Below, in pieces: positions 1 to 8,719 of a stretch of DNA of 39,789 nt (position 1 is its first letter; every line of letters begins with the position of its first letter). This stretch comes from Legionellales bacterium. Its GTDB lineage: Bacteria; Pseudomonadota; Gammaproteobacteria; DSM-16500. The stretch lies in assembly GCA_947478495.1 (NCBI GenBank), contig CANJVW010000018.1:1-39789 (forward strand), read 5' to 3'. Made by a program: the position numbers and the translations under genes. The notes under the pieces were generated by a model that was given only the letters and a program-made list of their open reading frames with translations, ran no database searches and was not told the DNA's origin.

Positions 1-337
1 AGAGAGTGATACCGATACGGGTGGGTTTGCTGGCGGTTTTAGTCGCACCAAGCGCAAGACATCCTGTATGCGCTGTAGACAGAGCAGTGACTGATTGTGC
101 ATGGAAGAAAAACGCATAATGCAATCCATTGCACGATCATCGTCTATGTGTGCTTTCCCAATCTGTGGCGTGCTGAAACACTGTCTGTCCATGTTGATCA
201 GGCTGCAGCAGCGCTTCAATCAATTGCTCTGGTTTACCTTGAAAAGCCTGAAGCAAGGTGCGTATCCTCTCAGCGTTTGGGTCTTTTGCTGCATGGTGGA
301 GATTATCAGTCGCTAAATCTACATGATTGGATTGCAT
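1..337 (-). pseudogene. Ankyrin-like protein gene, frameshifted, 3' part beyond the window
   Basis: Reading leftwards from an ATG at 337, behind a GAGGTGAG ribosome site about 8 bases upstream, the frame encodes about 66 residues and then hits TGA at 137-139. The segment LHHAAKDPNAERIRTLL followed by DQHGQTVFQHA has the spacing of an ankyrin repeat (two helices, then a D..G.T turn). Just before the stop, around 152-162 (GGGAAAG on the minus strand), moving to the adjacent frame gives about 50 further open codons to the window edge (..IDDDRAMDCIMRFSS.. and onward). I therefore read this as one gene broken by a one-base indel rather than a complete small protein. A good promoter lies upstream. 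The function is unknown. Ankyrin proteins are common secreted effectors in intracellular bacteria, but nothing here proves export. The indel could also be a sequencing error. Confidence 0.55.
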
Positions 338-346
338 GTGGCTCAC

Positions 347-690
347 CTCGTTTTTTTAATGTTCATGATCTTACAGGGTGTTTTTTTTGTAGTCAATAAA
401 ATGATATACAATAGTAATTGTTCAGAGAATGGCATTAACTTCATTTTCTTGAGAAATAGGACTGAGGCATTGACAGCAATCGCATCCCCCTTTTTCTCTG
501 CTTGAAACGCCTCCTCCGAGTGAAACGGCTGAGGGAAGCTGTGCTGCGCTCGCTGAGTAAGGTAAGTAACCGAATTAAAAATACATCACTCTTTTTGATA
601 AAGAACGTCTTATTTCAAGCAATAGGTTGATTCGTCAATGGCAATTTCTCTCGACATGTTCGGTGCTAGACCCCCTCCTCTAAAAATCGA
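347..690. other. Intergenic stretch, no gene seen
   Basis: About 340 bases lie between the hemX/hemY hybrid stop and the ankyrin-like gene. Apart from the promoter at 368-396 I see no convincing reading frame with a ribosome site, no RNA gene and no clear hairpin terminator. Confidence 0.5.
368..396 (-). promoter_or_regulatory. Sigma-70 promoter of the ankyrin-like gene
   Basis: On the minus strand TTGACT (396-391) and TAAGAT (373-368) are separated by exactly 17 bases. They sit about 30 bases upstream of the ATG at 337. Each hexamer is close to the sigma-70 consensus. Confidence 0.6.
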
Positions 691-1779
691 TTAAGCGGGG
701 AATTGTTGTGCGCACCTCAGTCCTTCGCGATAACAGGACATGGCAAGAGTCGGGTCACCTATTTGTTCTAAGAGTTTTCCATATTCCCAATAGGTATCAG
801 AGCGCTCTCCTTTTTTCAGACTGCTTTCAAAGTATTGACGAGCTTTTCCCCACAATTGACAGCGTACAGATAAGCGGCCTAATGTTAATAGGAAAATAGC
901 GTGCTCTGAATAACCGTTGATCCACCCTTCTGCACGAGCAAGCTGTTTTACTGAATCACGTGTGATGAGCAATCCGTAGCACATCATTAAATCGGCATCC
1001 CACGATTTTTTTAAGTGGTGAACCAGGAGTGATTGGATATCTTCTGCATCAGCGTGGTAACTTTGCAATTTTTTGACGTAACAGAGCAGTACCTGCGGTT
1101 CTCTTTTTAATTTCCAAGGCACGCCATTCCATTGTGATTTTAATGAAGCGGTATTTTCGGCTGCGTTTAATAAATTTTGGTAAACAGAAATACGTTGCTC
1201 CTGCGTGACCACGGTGGTCAACGCGATTTTTATTCGATGAAACAGCGTTGATAATAGACGTTTTATTTGATTCATCCCGTAGATAAAAAATAGGAGCAGG
1301 AATAAAGTGAGCACTGCAAACCAAACAGGTGCTTCGATTGACCATACCGGATTTTTTTGTACTGTGACGAGGTGCTGTAAATTATCCGCGATAATATCGC
1401 GTCGCTCGATCCATGATGAGGCATGCATGAGGCTGGCACACACGGACGAAAAAGAAGGATAGTAGGTGAATTTGCCGGGCTCCACAACAGACGTACTCGC
1501 GGCGACAGGGCTTTGTGCGGGTGCGCCCACATTTTTTATTTGAGCCAAGTTATTTTCAGCGGTGATCAATTTTTCTTGTAGCGCGCTGATGGTGTGCTGA
1601 CATTCATCCGCATGAGATTGAGAGGAAGTCATTTGTTGCGCTAACAATCGATTGACGGATGTGATACGCCAATAGCCATAGAAAGCGCTTGCGATTAAGC
1701 TAAGCGTCAGCACAAAAAGACTGATGTACAATCCCCAAGGCTTACTTTTTGATCCCGATTTTTCCGTTGTCTCTGACAT
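691..1779 (-). CDS. HemX/HemY hybrid membrane protein (tetrapyrrole operon)
   Basis: The 362-residue protein follows hemD and overlaps it by 38 bases. The start is ATG 1779 with AGGTAGG upstream. Residues 1-82 look like the N-terminus of HemX: a short polar head, a transmembrane helix at about 15-37, then a periplasmic coiled coil. A Pro/Ala/Ser-rich linker follows (84-102). From about 140 onward the sequence resembles HemY: WSIEAPVWFAVL opens a second membrane helix (147-168), and the C-terminal 110 residues carry HemY-type TPR helices (LGRLSVRCQLWGKARQYFE, then YWEYGKLLEQIGDP). In relatives hemX and hemY are separate genes of roughly 380-400 codons each. Here the HemX core and the first part of HemY are absent, as if an in-frame deletion had joined them. 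Neither protein has a settled biochemical role; both are thought to assist haem synthesis at the inner membrane. Confidence 0.7.
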   Translation of the reverse strand: MSETTEKSGSKSKPWGLYISLFVLTLSLIASAFYGYWRITSVNRLLAQQMTSSQSHADECQHTISALQEKLITAENNLAQIKNVGAPAQSPVAASTSVVEPGKFTYYPSFSSVCASLMHASSWIERRDIIADNLQHLVTVQKNPVWSIEAPVWFAVLTLFLLLFFIYGMNQIKRLLSTLFHRIKIALTTVVTQEQRISVYQNLLNAAENTASLKSQWNGVPWKLKREPQVLLCYVKKLQSYHADAEDIQSLLVHHLKKSWDADLMMCYGLLITRDSVKQLARAEGWINGYSEHAIFLLTLGRLSVRCQLWGKARQYFESSLKKGERSDTYWEYGKLLEQIGDPTLAMSCYREGLRCAQQFPA

Positions 1780-2482
1780 AAAGCCTACCTACTGTTTTAA
1801 TAATGGTGTTAATGTTAGGGTTCGATGCTAGCACAATTTTTTTAAATCCTAGCGCGCGTGCCAATAACCGTATTCTATCACTGATAACGATCAGCGGGGT
1901 TTGTTTTAAAATAGCTTGTTGATCTTCTAGTGCACTGATTAAGTTACGCAATATATCGCAGGAAGTACAGAGGATAATATCGCGATTTCCGATTCGGGGC
2001 GCAGCTTTTTTTTTGGCCAGTTTGCGTTCATAGACAATAAAAGGCGTGACGATGGCGCCACGGGCTTTGAGTTCAGAGGCGAGCAGTTCGCGCCCGCCCT
2101 CTCCTTTGACTAATCCGATTTTTTTACTCTTAATACTCTCAAAGCATGGCAGCAACAGTAATTCTTCGGTGCAACTATTCTCTGGGTAGGTTGAAGCAGG
2201 AATATTCGCTTTGTTGAGGGCATCACGAGTACCGGGACCTATCGCTATTATCTTGATAGTTGCCGGTAGTGCGGGCATCTGACGTACGCTGTGATAAACC
2301 GCTTGTGGGCTGGTAAAGATTAAAAAATCTTGGGCTTTGAGTCCTGACCAGGCTGTTTTGACCGGAAAAATCTCAATTGTTGGGAAGTGAACAGCGTCTC
2401 CTCCTACCTCTCGGATGGCATCACAGAGTAGTTCGCCTGCAGGATTGGGGCGCGTGATCCAGAAGCGATAATTAGATAGCAT
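1742..2482 (-). CDS. hemD: Uroporphyrinogen-III synthase
   Basis: HemD closes linear hydroxymethylbilane into uroporphyrinogen III, inverting ring D, in the cytoplasm. The 246-residue length fits the family. Sequence conservation in HemD is low, but the N-terminus (ITRPNPAGELLCDAI, then FPTIEIFPV) and the segment FLIFTSPQAVYH are typical. The gene overlaps the end of hemC by 11 bases and the start of the hemX/hemY hybrid by 38 bases, so the three genes are very probably one transcript with translational coupling. Family assignment rests on these motifs and on the hemC-hemD-hemX order. Confidence 0.9.
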   Translation of the reverse strand: MLSNYRFWITRPNPAGELLCDAIREVGGDAVHFPTIEIFPVKTAWSGLKAQDFLIFTSPQAVYHSVRQMPALPATIKIIAIGPGTRDALNKANIPASTYPENSCTEELLLLPCFESIKSKKIGLVKGEGGRELLASELKARGAIVTPFIVYERKLAKKKAAPRIGNRDIILCTSCDILRNLISALEDQQAILKQTPLIVISDRIRLLARALGFKKIVLASNPNINTIIKTVGRLYVRDNGKIGIKK

Positions 2483-3386
2483 CTAGAATAGCCCTTGCGC
2501 CCTGTCTTAGTAAATCTTCTGCAACGCAGATGCCGACCGCGGTCGCTTGATCGAGAGAAGCGGTTTTTTCTGAGAGCAATACTTGTTTCCCATCAAGGGA
2601 AAGCACGCGTCCTTTCAGCATAATTTGATTATTGTTGATGGCAGCGAATGCAGCAATGGGCGTGTGACAGCCACCATTGAGATGTTCGCACATCGCACGT
2701 TCTGCTGCGACACAAACAGATGTTGTTTCATGATGGAGACATTGGATCCATTGTAAAATAGCCGGATCATTTTTTCGGCACTCTATCCCCAATGCGCCTT
2801 GGCCGGGTGCGGGAAGCGATTGCTCGACGTCTAAGAAAGATTGAATGCGCGATTCGAGTGTTAATCGCTTTAAGCCGGCAGCCGCTAAAATAATGGCATC
2901 AAAATCTTGCCTGTCTAGGCGGCTCAAGCGTGTGTTGACGTTCCCTCGAAGCGTTTCCATGTGAAGATCAGGGCGCAGGGCTAGAAGCTGACTTTGTCGA
3001 CGAACACTCGCGGTTCCTATTCGAGCATGAAGAGGCAGCTCATCGAGTGAGCGATAGTGATTCGATACAAACGCATCGCGTGGATCATCGCGTTCACAAA
3101 TGACCGTTAAATCAAATTCAGGGGGCAAGATCATAGGCACATCTTTCATCGAGTGCACCGCGATATCAGCGCGCTTGTCGAGAAGCGCTTCTTCAAGTTC
3201 TTTGACGAACAATCCTTTGCCACCCGTTTTCATCATGACATCCGAGGCTGTGTCACCTGATGTGGTCAGACCCAGTAAATTAATACGGAGCCGAGGATGG
3301 TGCGCCATCAAGCGGTCTTTGACCCAATTAGCTTGCCATAAGGCCAGCGGGCTTTCTCTTGTTGCGATGGTGAGGGAGGATATCAT
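2472..3386 (-). CDS. hemC: Porphobilinogen deaminase (hydroxymethylbilane synthase)
   Basis: HemC polymerises four porphobilinogens into hydroxymethylbilane on a covalently bound dipyrromethane cofactor. The 304-residue protein contains IATRESPLALWQA near the start, the substrate-binding GTASVRRQ and GNVNTRL segments, and the cofactor-attachment cysteine C240 in NGGCHTPIAAF. It is the first gene of the hem cluster and is divergent from ubiK. The start ATG at 3386 gives the usual N-terminal length, although no strong ribosome site precedes it. A perfect inverted repeat lies just upstream. Confidence 0.96.
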   Translation of the reverse strand: MISSLTIATRESPLALWQANWVKDRLMAHHPRLRINLLGLTTSGDTASDVMMKTGGKGLFVKELEEALLDKRADIAVHSMKDVPMILPPEFDLTVICERDDPRDAFVSNHYRSLDELPLHARIGTASVRRQSQLLALRPDLHMETLRGNVNTRLSRLDRQDFDAIILAAAGLKRLTLESRIQSFLDVEQSLPAPGQGALGIECRKNDPAILQWIQCLHHETTSVCVAAERAMCEHLNGGCHTPIAAFAAINNNQIMLKGRVLSLDGKQVLLSEKTASLDQATAVGICVAEDLLRQGARAILDAI

Positions 3387-3400
3387 GGCTGTTTTGCACC

Positions 3401-3434
3401 ACAGTTAAAAATAGACGCGCCTGTTTTTAACTGT
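3401..3434. promoter_or_regulatory. Perfect 11-bp inverted repeat between hemC and ubiK
   Basis: ACAGTTAAAAA (3401-3411) is exactly mirrored by TTTTTAACTGT (3424-3434) with a 12-base spacer. It begins 14 bases upstream of the hemC start in the divergent hemC/ubiK intergenic region, so it could be an operator or an RNA hairpin in the hemC leader. A second, shorter palindrome (CTATG, 4 bases, CATAG) occurs at about 3493-3506 before ubiK. Confidence 0.4.
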
Positions 3435-3531
3435 ACTACAAAATGGCTATGTTTGGCAGAGCCTATATTAAGCACTAGAAAGAGGTGGCGCCCTATGTCA
3501 TCATAGTTGAAATTTCAGAGCGACTACTTCC

Positions 3532-3774
3532 ATGACAAAAAAGCCTTTTATTGATGAATTAACAGACACATTGTTCCATGCCCTGCCATCCCATTTGCAG
3601 GGAATCAAAGACGATGCCGCAGCGAATTTTAAAATTGTGCTACAGGGCGCATTCAATAAGCTCGATTTAGTGACACGTGAAGAATTTGATGCACAAAAAA
3701 AAGTCTTGGCGCGCAGTCGTCAAAAGATAGAGGCGCTAGAGGCGATCGTGAAGAAATTGGAGCTTGCCGATTGA
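3532..3774 (+). CDS. ubiK: Ubiquinone biosynthesis accessory factor UbiK
   Basis: This 80-residue protein of the BMFP/YqiC family has an amphipathic N-terminal helix (FIDELTDTLFHALPSHLQGI), then a middle helix with the diagnostic LVTREEFDAQKKVLARSR, and a C-terminal coiled coil (KIEALEAIVKKLE). In Escherichia coli UbiK binds UbiJ and supports aerobic ubiquinone synthesis at the membrane. The gene stands alone, divergent from hemC and 59 bases before parE. Confidence 0.88.
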   Translation: MTKKPFIDELTDTLFHALPSHLQGIKDDAAANFKIVLQGAFNKLDLVTREEFDAQKKVLARSRQKIEALEAIVKKLELAD

Positions 3775-3833
3775 CAGTGGGTAGAATTCTATCCATATTT
3801 TAAAGCGAATATTTGCCCATTAGAGTTGTGTTT

Positions 3834-5732
3834 ATGAAAAAAGAGTCATCCTATGATTCAGAATCGATAGAAGTCTTAAGTGGCTTGGAGCCCGTGCGTC
3901 GCCGTCCGGGCATGTATACCGATACCATTAATCCGAATCATTTAGCGCGCGAAGTGATCGATAACAGTGTCGATGAAGCGATGGAGGGTCATGCATCGGC
4001 TTTTCAAGTGACGCTCTATCAAGACGGCTCATTGGAAGTGACCGATAATGGTCGCGGCATGCCAGTTGATATGCACAAAGAAGAAAAACTCACCGGTGTA
4101 GAACTCATTCTTACCAAATTACACAGCGGTGCGAAATTTTCGAATAAACAATATCGCTTTTCAGGCGGTTTACACGGCGTTGGTATTTCCGTTGTTAACG
4201 CCTTGTCTAAAAAGCTCATTGTCACGATCAAGCGCAATGGCCAAATCTATCAAATGGCGTTTAATGATGGCGATAAAGCATCGGAATTAAAAGTCATCGG
4301 AACGGTGAATAAAAAAGAAACCGGTACGAGCATTCATTTTTGGCCGAATGAAAAATATTTTGATACCTCTAAATTTGCACTCACGAAATTAAAGCACACG
4401 CTCCGCGCAAAAGCAGTGCTCTGCCCTGGCTTGCACGTTTCGTTTCATGATGAACACACGAAAGAAACGGAAGAGTGGTTCTATGAAGATGGACTAAAGA
4501 ATTATTTGATGGAAGGCATTGGAAATGCAGAGCGCATTCCGGAAGAGCCGTTTGTGGGTTCTTTTAAAGGTGAGCGTGACACAGTCGATTGGGCGGCGGT
4601 TTGGTTGCCGGACGGGGGCGAAATATTCAATGAAAGTTATGTGAACTTGATTCCAACGTCTCAAGGCGGTACGCATGTGAATGGATTGCGTTCGGGATTA
4701 TTGGATGCATTAAAAGATTTTTGTGAATTTCGTAATTTCTTGCCGCGTGGCATCAAGTTGGCGCCGGAAGATGTGTGGGATCGCTGTGCGCATGTGCTAT
4801 CTGTGAAATTACCGGACCCCCAATTTTCAGGTCAAACCAAAGAACGCTTATCCTCACGAGAATCAGCCGGTTTTGTGGCGGGCGTTGTGAAAGATGCGTT
4901 TAGTTTATGGTTGAATCAACATGTGGCGTCTGGCGAACAATTGGCGCAGTTAGCTATTGATAGTGCGCAACGACGTCTTAAAGCATCTCAAAAGGTCGTT
5001 CGAAAGAAAATCACGAGCGGCCCTGCTCTGCCAGGGAAATTAGCGGATTGTTCGGGACAGGATATCAAGCGCTCCGAATTATTTTTAGTGGAAGGGGATT
5101 CTGCAGGCGGTTCTGCGAAACAAGCGCGTAGCCGCGAGTTTCAAGCGATCATGCCGTTGCGCGGAAAAATTTTGAATACCTGGGAAGTGGATTCGTCACA
5201 AGTGTTGGCGTCGCAAGAAGTGCATGATATTTCAGTCGCCATTGGGTTAGAGCCGGGAAATGCGGATCTCAGCGGGCTGCGCTATGGAAAAATTTGTATT
5301 CTAGCGGACGCGGATTCGGATGGATCGCATATTGCGACATTGCTCTGCGCACTTTTTCTGAAACACTTTAGACCCTTGGTTGCAGCGGGTCATGTGTATG
5401 TTGCGATGCCGCCACTGTATCGCATTGATCAGGGCAAAGAAGTTCATTACGCATTAGATGGTGCGGAGCGCGATAGTATTTTGAAACGTATCACCGCTGA
5501 CAACAAGAAATCCAAAGTGAATGTGATTCGATTTAAAGGATTGGGTGAAATGAATCCGATTCAATTGCGCGAGACGACGATGGATCCCAATACGCGACGA
5601 CTCGTGCAATTGACCATTGAAATGAAAGACGATACCGATAATATGTTTGATATGTTGCTTTCTAAAAAAAGAGCGTCAGATAGAAAGACGTGGCTAGAAA
5701 GCAAGGGCAATATTGCAGAGGTTGGCTCATGA
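3834..5732 (+). CDS. parE: DNA topoisomerase IV subunit B
   Basis: ParE is the ATPase subunit of topoisomerase IV, which decatenates daughter chromosomes. From ATG 3834 it is 632 residues. A TTG at 3813 would add seven residues but has no ribosome site, and the chosen start matches the usual N-terminus ([19 protein letters not shown]). Visible elements are the GHKL ATP site ([34 protein letters not shown]), the transducer, and the Toprim metal motifs ([16 protein letters not shown] and [12 protein letters not shown]). The stop overlaps the parC start as ATGA, so the subunits are translationally coupled. It resembles E. coli ParE throughout and is not GyrB. Confidence 0.97.
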   Translation: MKKESSYDSESIEVLSGLEPVRRRPGMYTDTINPNHLAREVIDNSVDEAMEGHASAFQVTLYQDGSLEVTDNGRGMPVDMHKEEKLTGVELILTKLHSGAKFSNKQYRFSGGLHGVGISVVNALSKKLIVTIKRNGQIYQMAFNDGDKASELKVIGTVNKKETGTSIHFWPNEKYFDTSKFALTKLKHTLRAKAVLCPGLHVSFHDEHTKETEEWFYEDGLKNYLMEGIGNAERIPEEPFVGSFKGERDTVDWAAVWLPDGGEIFNESYVNLIPTSQGGTHVNGLRSGLLDALKDFCEFRNFLPRGIKLAPEDVWDRCAHVLSVKLPDPQFSGQTKERLSSRESAGFVAGVVKDAFSLWLNQHVASGEQLAQLAIDSAQRRLKASQKVVRKKITSGPALPGKLADCSGQDIKRSELFLVEGDSAGGSAKQARSREFQAIMPLRGKILNTWEVDSSQVLASQEVHDISVAIGLEPGNADLSGLRYGKICILADADSDGSHIATLLCALFLKHFRPLVAAGHVYVAMPPLYRIDQGKEVHYALDGAERDSILKRITADNKKSKVNVIRFKGLGEMNPIQLRETTMDPNTRRLVQLTIEMKDDTDNMFDMLLSKKRASDRKTWLESKGNIAEVGS

Positions 5733-7960
5733 TAAAAAATAATATTGAACACACACCACTAAAAGAATACGTTGAAAAAGCGTATCTCGATTATTCTATG
5801 TATGTCATTTTAGATCGCGCATTACCGCATATTGGTGATGGGCTGAAACCCGTGCAGCGTCGCATTATCTATGCGATGTCAGAATTAGGATTAAAAGCCA
5901 CCGCTAAATTTAAAAAATCGGCGCGTACCGTCGGTGACGTGTTAGGTAAATTTCACCCGCACGGCGATGTCGCGTGTTATGAAGCGATGGTGTTGATGGC
6001 CCAATCCTTTTCCTATCGTTATCCGCTGGTTGAAGGACAAGGCAATTGGGGATCGCCCGATGATCCGAAATCCTTTGCAGCGATGCGTTATACTGAATCA
6101 CGTTTGTCCCCCTATGCTGATGCTTTGCTCGCGGAACTGGGATCAGGTACTGTGGAATGGTCGCCTAATTTTGATGGCACGCTACAAGAGCCGACGTTGC
6201 TGCCCGCACGCTTACCTAATGTATTGTTAAATGGTACAACCGGTATTGCCGTCGGTATGGCAACGGATATCCCGCCGCACAATGTGTCGGAAGTAGTTGG
6301 TGCATTGATTCATCTATTGGATAATCCCGACGCGACACTCAAAGATATCATGCACTATATTAAAGCGCCGGATTTCCCGACAGAAGCTGAAATTATCACA
6401 CCTAAAAAAGATATCGTTGCGATGTACGAATTGGGCAATGGTTCGATACGCATGCGCGCTGTCTATACGCGCGAAGATGATGATATTGTGATTACAGCAT
6501 TGCCGCACCAAGTGTCGGGCGCGAAAGTGTTAACCCAAATTGCAGAACAAATGCAAAATAAGAAATTGCCTCTAGTCGCTGATTTACGTGATGAATCCGA
6601 TCATGAAAATCCGACCCGCCTCGTGATTGTGCCGCGCTCTAATCGCGTAGATGTTGAGATGCTGATGGCGCATTTATTTGCGACGACGGAACTTGAGCGC
6701 AGTTATCGTATTAATTTAAATATGATTGGATTGAACGGTCGGCCACACGTCAAGAATTTATTGTCCATATTGACAGAATGGTTGCAATATCGTTTAGCGA
6801 CTGTCAAACGACGGTTGGAATATCGATTGGATGCTGTGAAAAAGCGGCTGCATATCTTGGAAGGCCTGTTGATTGCGTATCTCAATTTAGATGAAGTGAT
6901 TCGCATTATTCGAGAAGAAGATCATCCTAAATCGGCATTAATGAAGCGTTTCGCATTAAGCGAAGATCAAGCGGATGCGATTTTAGAAATTAAATTGCGA
7001 CAACTCGCAAAATTAGAAGAAATACAAATCAGAGCAGAACAAAAAGCCTTATCGACAGAGCAAGCAGAAATTGAAGGAATTCTCGCATCGAATCTCAAAC
7101 TAAAGAAATTAGTGCGAAAAGAATTAATAGCAGACAATGAAAAATTTGGCGATGCACGTCGTTCGCCGATTGTGACGCGCTCTGAAGCACAAGCCATGAG
7201 TGAAGCCGAAATTATGCCGACAGAACCCGTCACGGTTATTGTGTCACAGATGGGTTGGGTGCGCGCGGCGAAAGGGCATGAGATGGATCCGTCGAGCATT
7301 AGCTATAAATCAGGTGATGATTTTCTCGCGATGGCAAAAGGACGGAGCAATCAACTCGCTGTATTTTTAGATTCAACGGGTCGCGTCTATTCATTGCCTG
7401 CGCATACGCTCCCCTCTGCGCGTGGGCAAGGCGAGCCATTAACCGGTCGTTTGAATCCACTGCCCGGGTCAAGGTTTGTGGGTGTGATGTTGGGCGAAGA
7501 TAAACAACAATATCTATTAGCATCGAGTGCGGGTTATGGGTTTATTGTGACCTTAGTCGATTTATATGGAAAAAATCGTGCAGGAAAAACGGCGCTCAGC
7601 TTGCCAAATCAATCGAAGCCACTCTTCCCTTATTTAATAGAAAAGCCGGAGTCGGATTTTATTGCCGCAGTATTGAATACAGGACATTTGTTGATTTTTC
7701 CTGTAAAAGAATTGCCCGCGTTGGCGAAGGGTAAAGGCAATAAAATCATGAGCATCCCCGGTAGTCGCGTGGCATCCGGTGAAGAGTATGTGGCGGATGT
7801 AAGTATTCTCTCCCCTGGTCAAACGCTAACGGTGATATCGGGTAGCAAAAAATTAAAACTAAAGCCTACCGACTGGAAACATTATGTCGGCGAACGCGGA
7901 CGTCGTGGCAACAAGTTGCCGCGTGCATTTCAGCGAGTGGAAAAATTAGAGATAGAGTAA
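5729..7960 (+). CDS. parC: DNA topoisomerase IV subunit A
   Basis: ParC is the DNA-breaking subunit of topoisomerase IV. From ATG 5729, within the ATGA overlap with parE, it is 743 residues; a longer in-frame start at 5690 lies inside parE and is unlikely. The winged-helix active site contains the DNA-linking tyrosine Y121 in [12 protein letters not shown]. The tower and coiled-coil region ([27 protein letters not shown]) and the C-terminal beta-pinwheel follow. The quinolone-determining region reads [13 protein letters not shown], so the position equivalent to E. coli Ser80 is valine (V81 here), while the nearby glutamate (E84 in E. coli) is kept. Confidence 0.97.
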   Translation: MIKNNIEHTPLKEYVEKAYLDYSMYVILDRALPHIGDGLKPVQRRIIYAMSELGLKATAKFKKSARTVGDVLGKFHPHGDVACYEAMVLMAQSFSYRYPLVEGQGNWGSPDDPKSFAAMRYTESRLSPYADALLAELGSGTVEWSPNFDGTLQEPTLLPARLPNVLLNGTTGIAVGMATDIPPHNVSEVVGALIHLLDNPDATLKDIMHYIKAPDFPTEAEIITPKKDIVAMYELGNGSIRMRAVYTREDDDIVITALPHQVSGAKVLTQIAEQMQNKKLPLVADLRDESDHENPTRLVIVPRSNRVDVEMLMAHLFATTELERSYRINLNMIGLNGRPHVKNLLSILTEWLQYRLATVKRRLEYRLDAVKKRLHILEGLLIAYLNLDEVIRIIREEDHPKSALMKRFALSEDQADAILEIKLRQLAKLEEIQIRAEQKALSTEQAEIEGILASNLKLKKLVRKELIADNEKFGDARRSPIVTRSEAQAMSEAEIMPTEPVTVIVSQMGWVRAAKGHEMDPSSISYKSGDDFLAMAKGRSNQLAVFLDSTGRVYSLPAHTLPSARGQGEPLTGRLNPLPGSRFVGVMLGEDKQQYLLASSAGYGFIVTLVDLYGKNRAGKTALSLPNQSKPLFPYLIEKPESDFIAAVLNTGHLLIFPVKELPALAKGKGNKIMSIPGSRVASGEEYVADVSILSPGQTLTVISGSKKLKLKPTDWKHYVGERGRRGNKLPRAFQRVEKLEIE

Positions 7961-8017
7961 AATCGCTTGTTAAGCAGCCTCTCCATTTTTTTAACAAAAC
8001 GGTGTCTTGTGTTTTGC

Positions 8018-8084
8018 TGTCATCCTGAGCAACGCGCAGGATCACTTTACCGGCACACGATCCTTCGTTTTTCTCAGGATGACA
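8018..8084. repeat. Palindromic intergenic repeat (CATCCTGAG family)
   Basis: TGTCATCCTGAG (8018-8029) is mirrored by CTCAGGATGACA (8073-8084), with an inner AGGATC/GATCCT pair (8038-8043, 8059-8064). It lies about 60 bases after parC and resembles the dispersed palindromes found in many bacterial genomes. It might act as a transcription-end hairpin for parC. No transposase is nearby. Confidence 0.7.
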
Positions 8085-8109
8085 AACAGACCCAGCAGCT
8101 GCAAATGTG

Positions 8110-8137
8110 TTGAATTGTTAAAAAATATCGATAGAAT
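8110..8137 (+). promoter_or_regulatory. Probable promoter of the frameshifted repeat-motif gene
   Basis: TTGAAT (8110-8115) and TAGAAT (8132-8137) are spaced by 16 bases, about 40 bases upstream of the ATG at 8179. The overlapping AGAAT/ATTCT mirror (8133-8148) could be an operator. Confidence 0.45.
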
Positions 8138-8178
8138 CTCCGTATTCTGTTTCTTTATATTTTCTTAAGGAGAAGGCA

Positions 8179-8711
8179 ATGGCTGTATCAGGAAAACTAC
8201 CCATTCGTCGAGCAAGTGAGCCGACTATAAAATCTGCTCCGAATGTAACGGAGATACCATCAGATACTATCGGATTGAGCGATCTCTTAGCGCCCCCCGT
8301 TTTTCTGAAGAAACGATGTTGCTGAGCTCCCACCAATCAATACAAGAGAGAATGCGGAGAATGAGAGGCCTATCTTCGACGGGAAGGCTTTTGAGAAGTC
8401 CTCTAGGGTCATTGCAAAATAGCCAAGCTCTTAATAATGGCAGTGATTATCAATCAATGGTGTCACCTGCTCCGAGCGAAGCAGCTGCCGTATCATTAGA
8501 CGCGGTCCGCTTGAGCGATCCATCGGCGCTGCCGCCTGCTCGACAATCAAGACGGGATGGATTCAATAGGATGAGAAGCCTCTCTACGACCGGGACACTG
8601 TTTGATTTTCCGCGGAACTTTGATCAATGGCGCGAACACGATGGCGCTGCTGCCGTATTGGATGCTGCTGCGGGAATGGGAATGCGTCCGTCGGGAGCGA
8701 GAGAGGATTAA
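8179..8711 (+). pseudogene. Small protein with a duplicated RMR-LS-TG motif, frameshifted at a C6 tract
   Basis: ATG 8179 has a strong ribosome site (AAGGAGA, 7 bases upstream) and opens a frame that ends at TGA 8323-8325 after 48 residues. At the run of six C around 8291-8297, moving into the overlapping frame gives 131 or more open codons ending at TAA 8709-8711, so the restored product would be about 177 residues. The restored protein repeats itself: LSDLLAPP followed by RMRGLSSTGRLL in the first half, then LSDPSALPP followed by NRMRSLSTTGTLF in the second. Each half places a basic patch just before a Ser/Thr-Gly motif. No domain, signal peptide or membrane helix is recognisable. It ends 8 bases before folC, so it shares that transcript. 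It may be a decaying effector-like gene, a phase-variable gene or an assembly error. Confidence 0.5.
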
Positions 8712-8719
8712 CCTGCGTT

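Noticed and set aside
95-505. Plus-strand open frames at the left edge
   Set aside because: They lack ribosome sites and run antisense to the ankyrin-like gene or through the empty intergenic region.
1049-1532. Two extra minus-strand frames of 86-98 codons inside the hemX/hemY hybrid
   Set aside because: They are alternate frames of one continuous coding sequence with clear HemX and HemY similarity; they do not indicate separate genes.
8289-8300. Programmed -1 ribosomal frameshift at the C6 tract
   Set aside because: No stimulating hairpin or pseudoknot is evident just downstream and the tract is not a classic heptamer in the right phase; an indel or phase variation is simpler, though not excluded.
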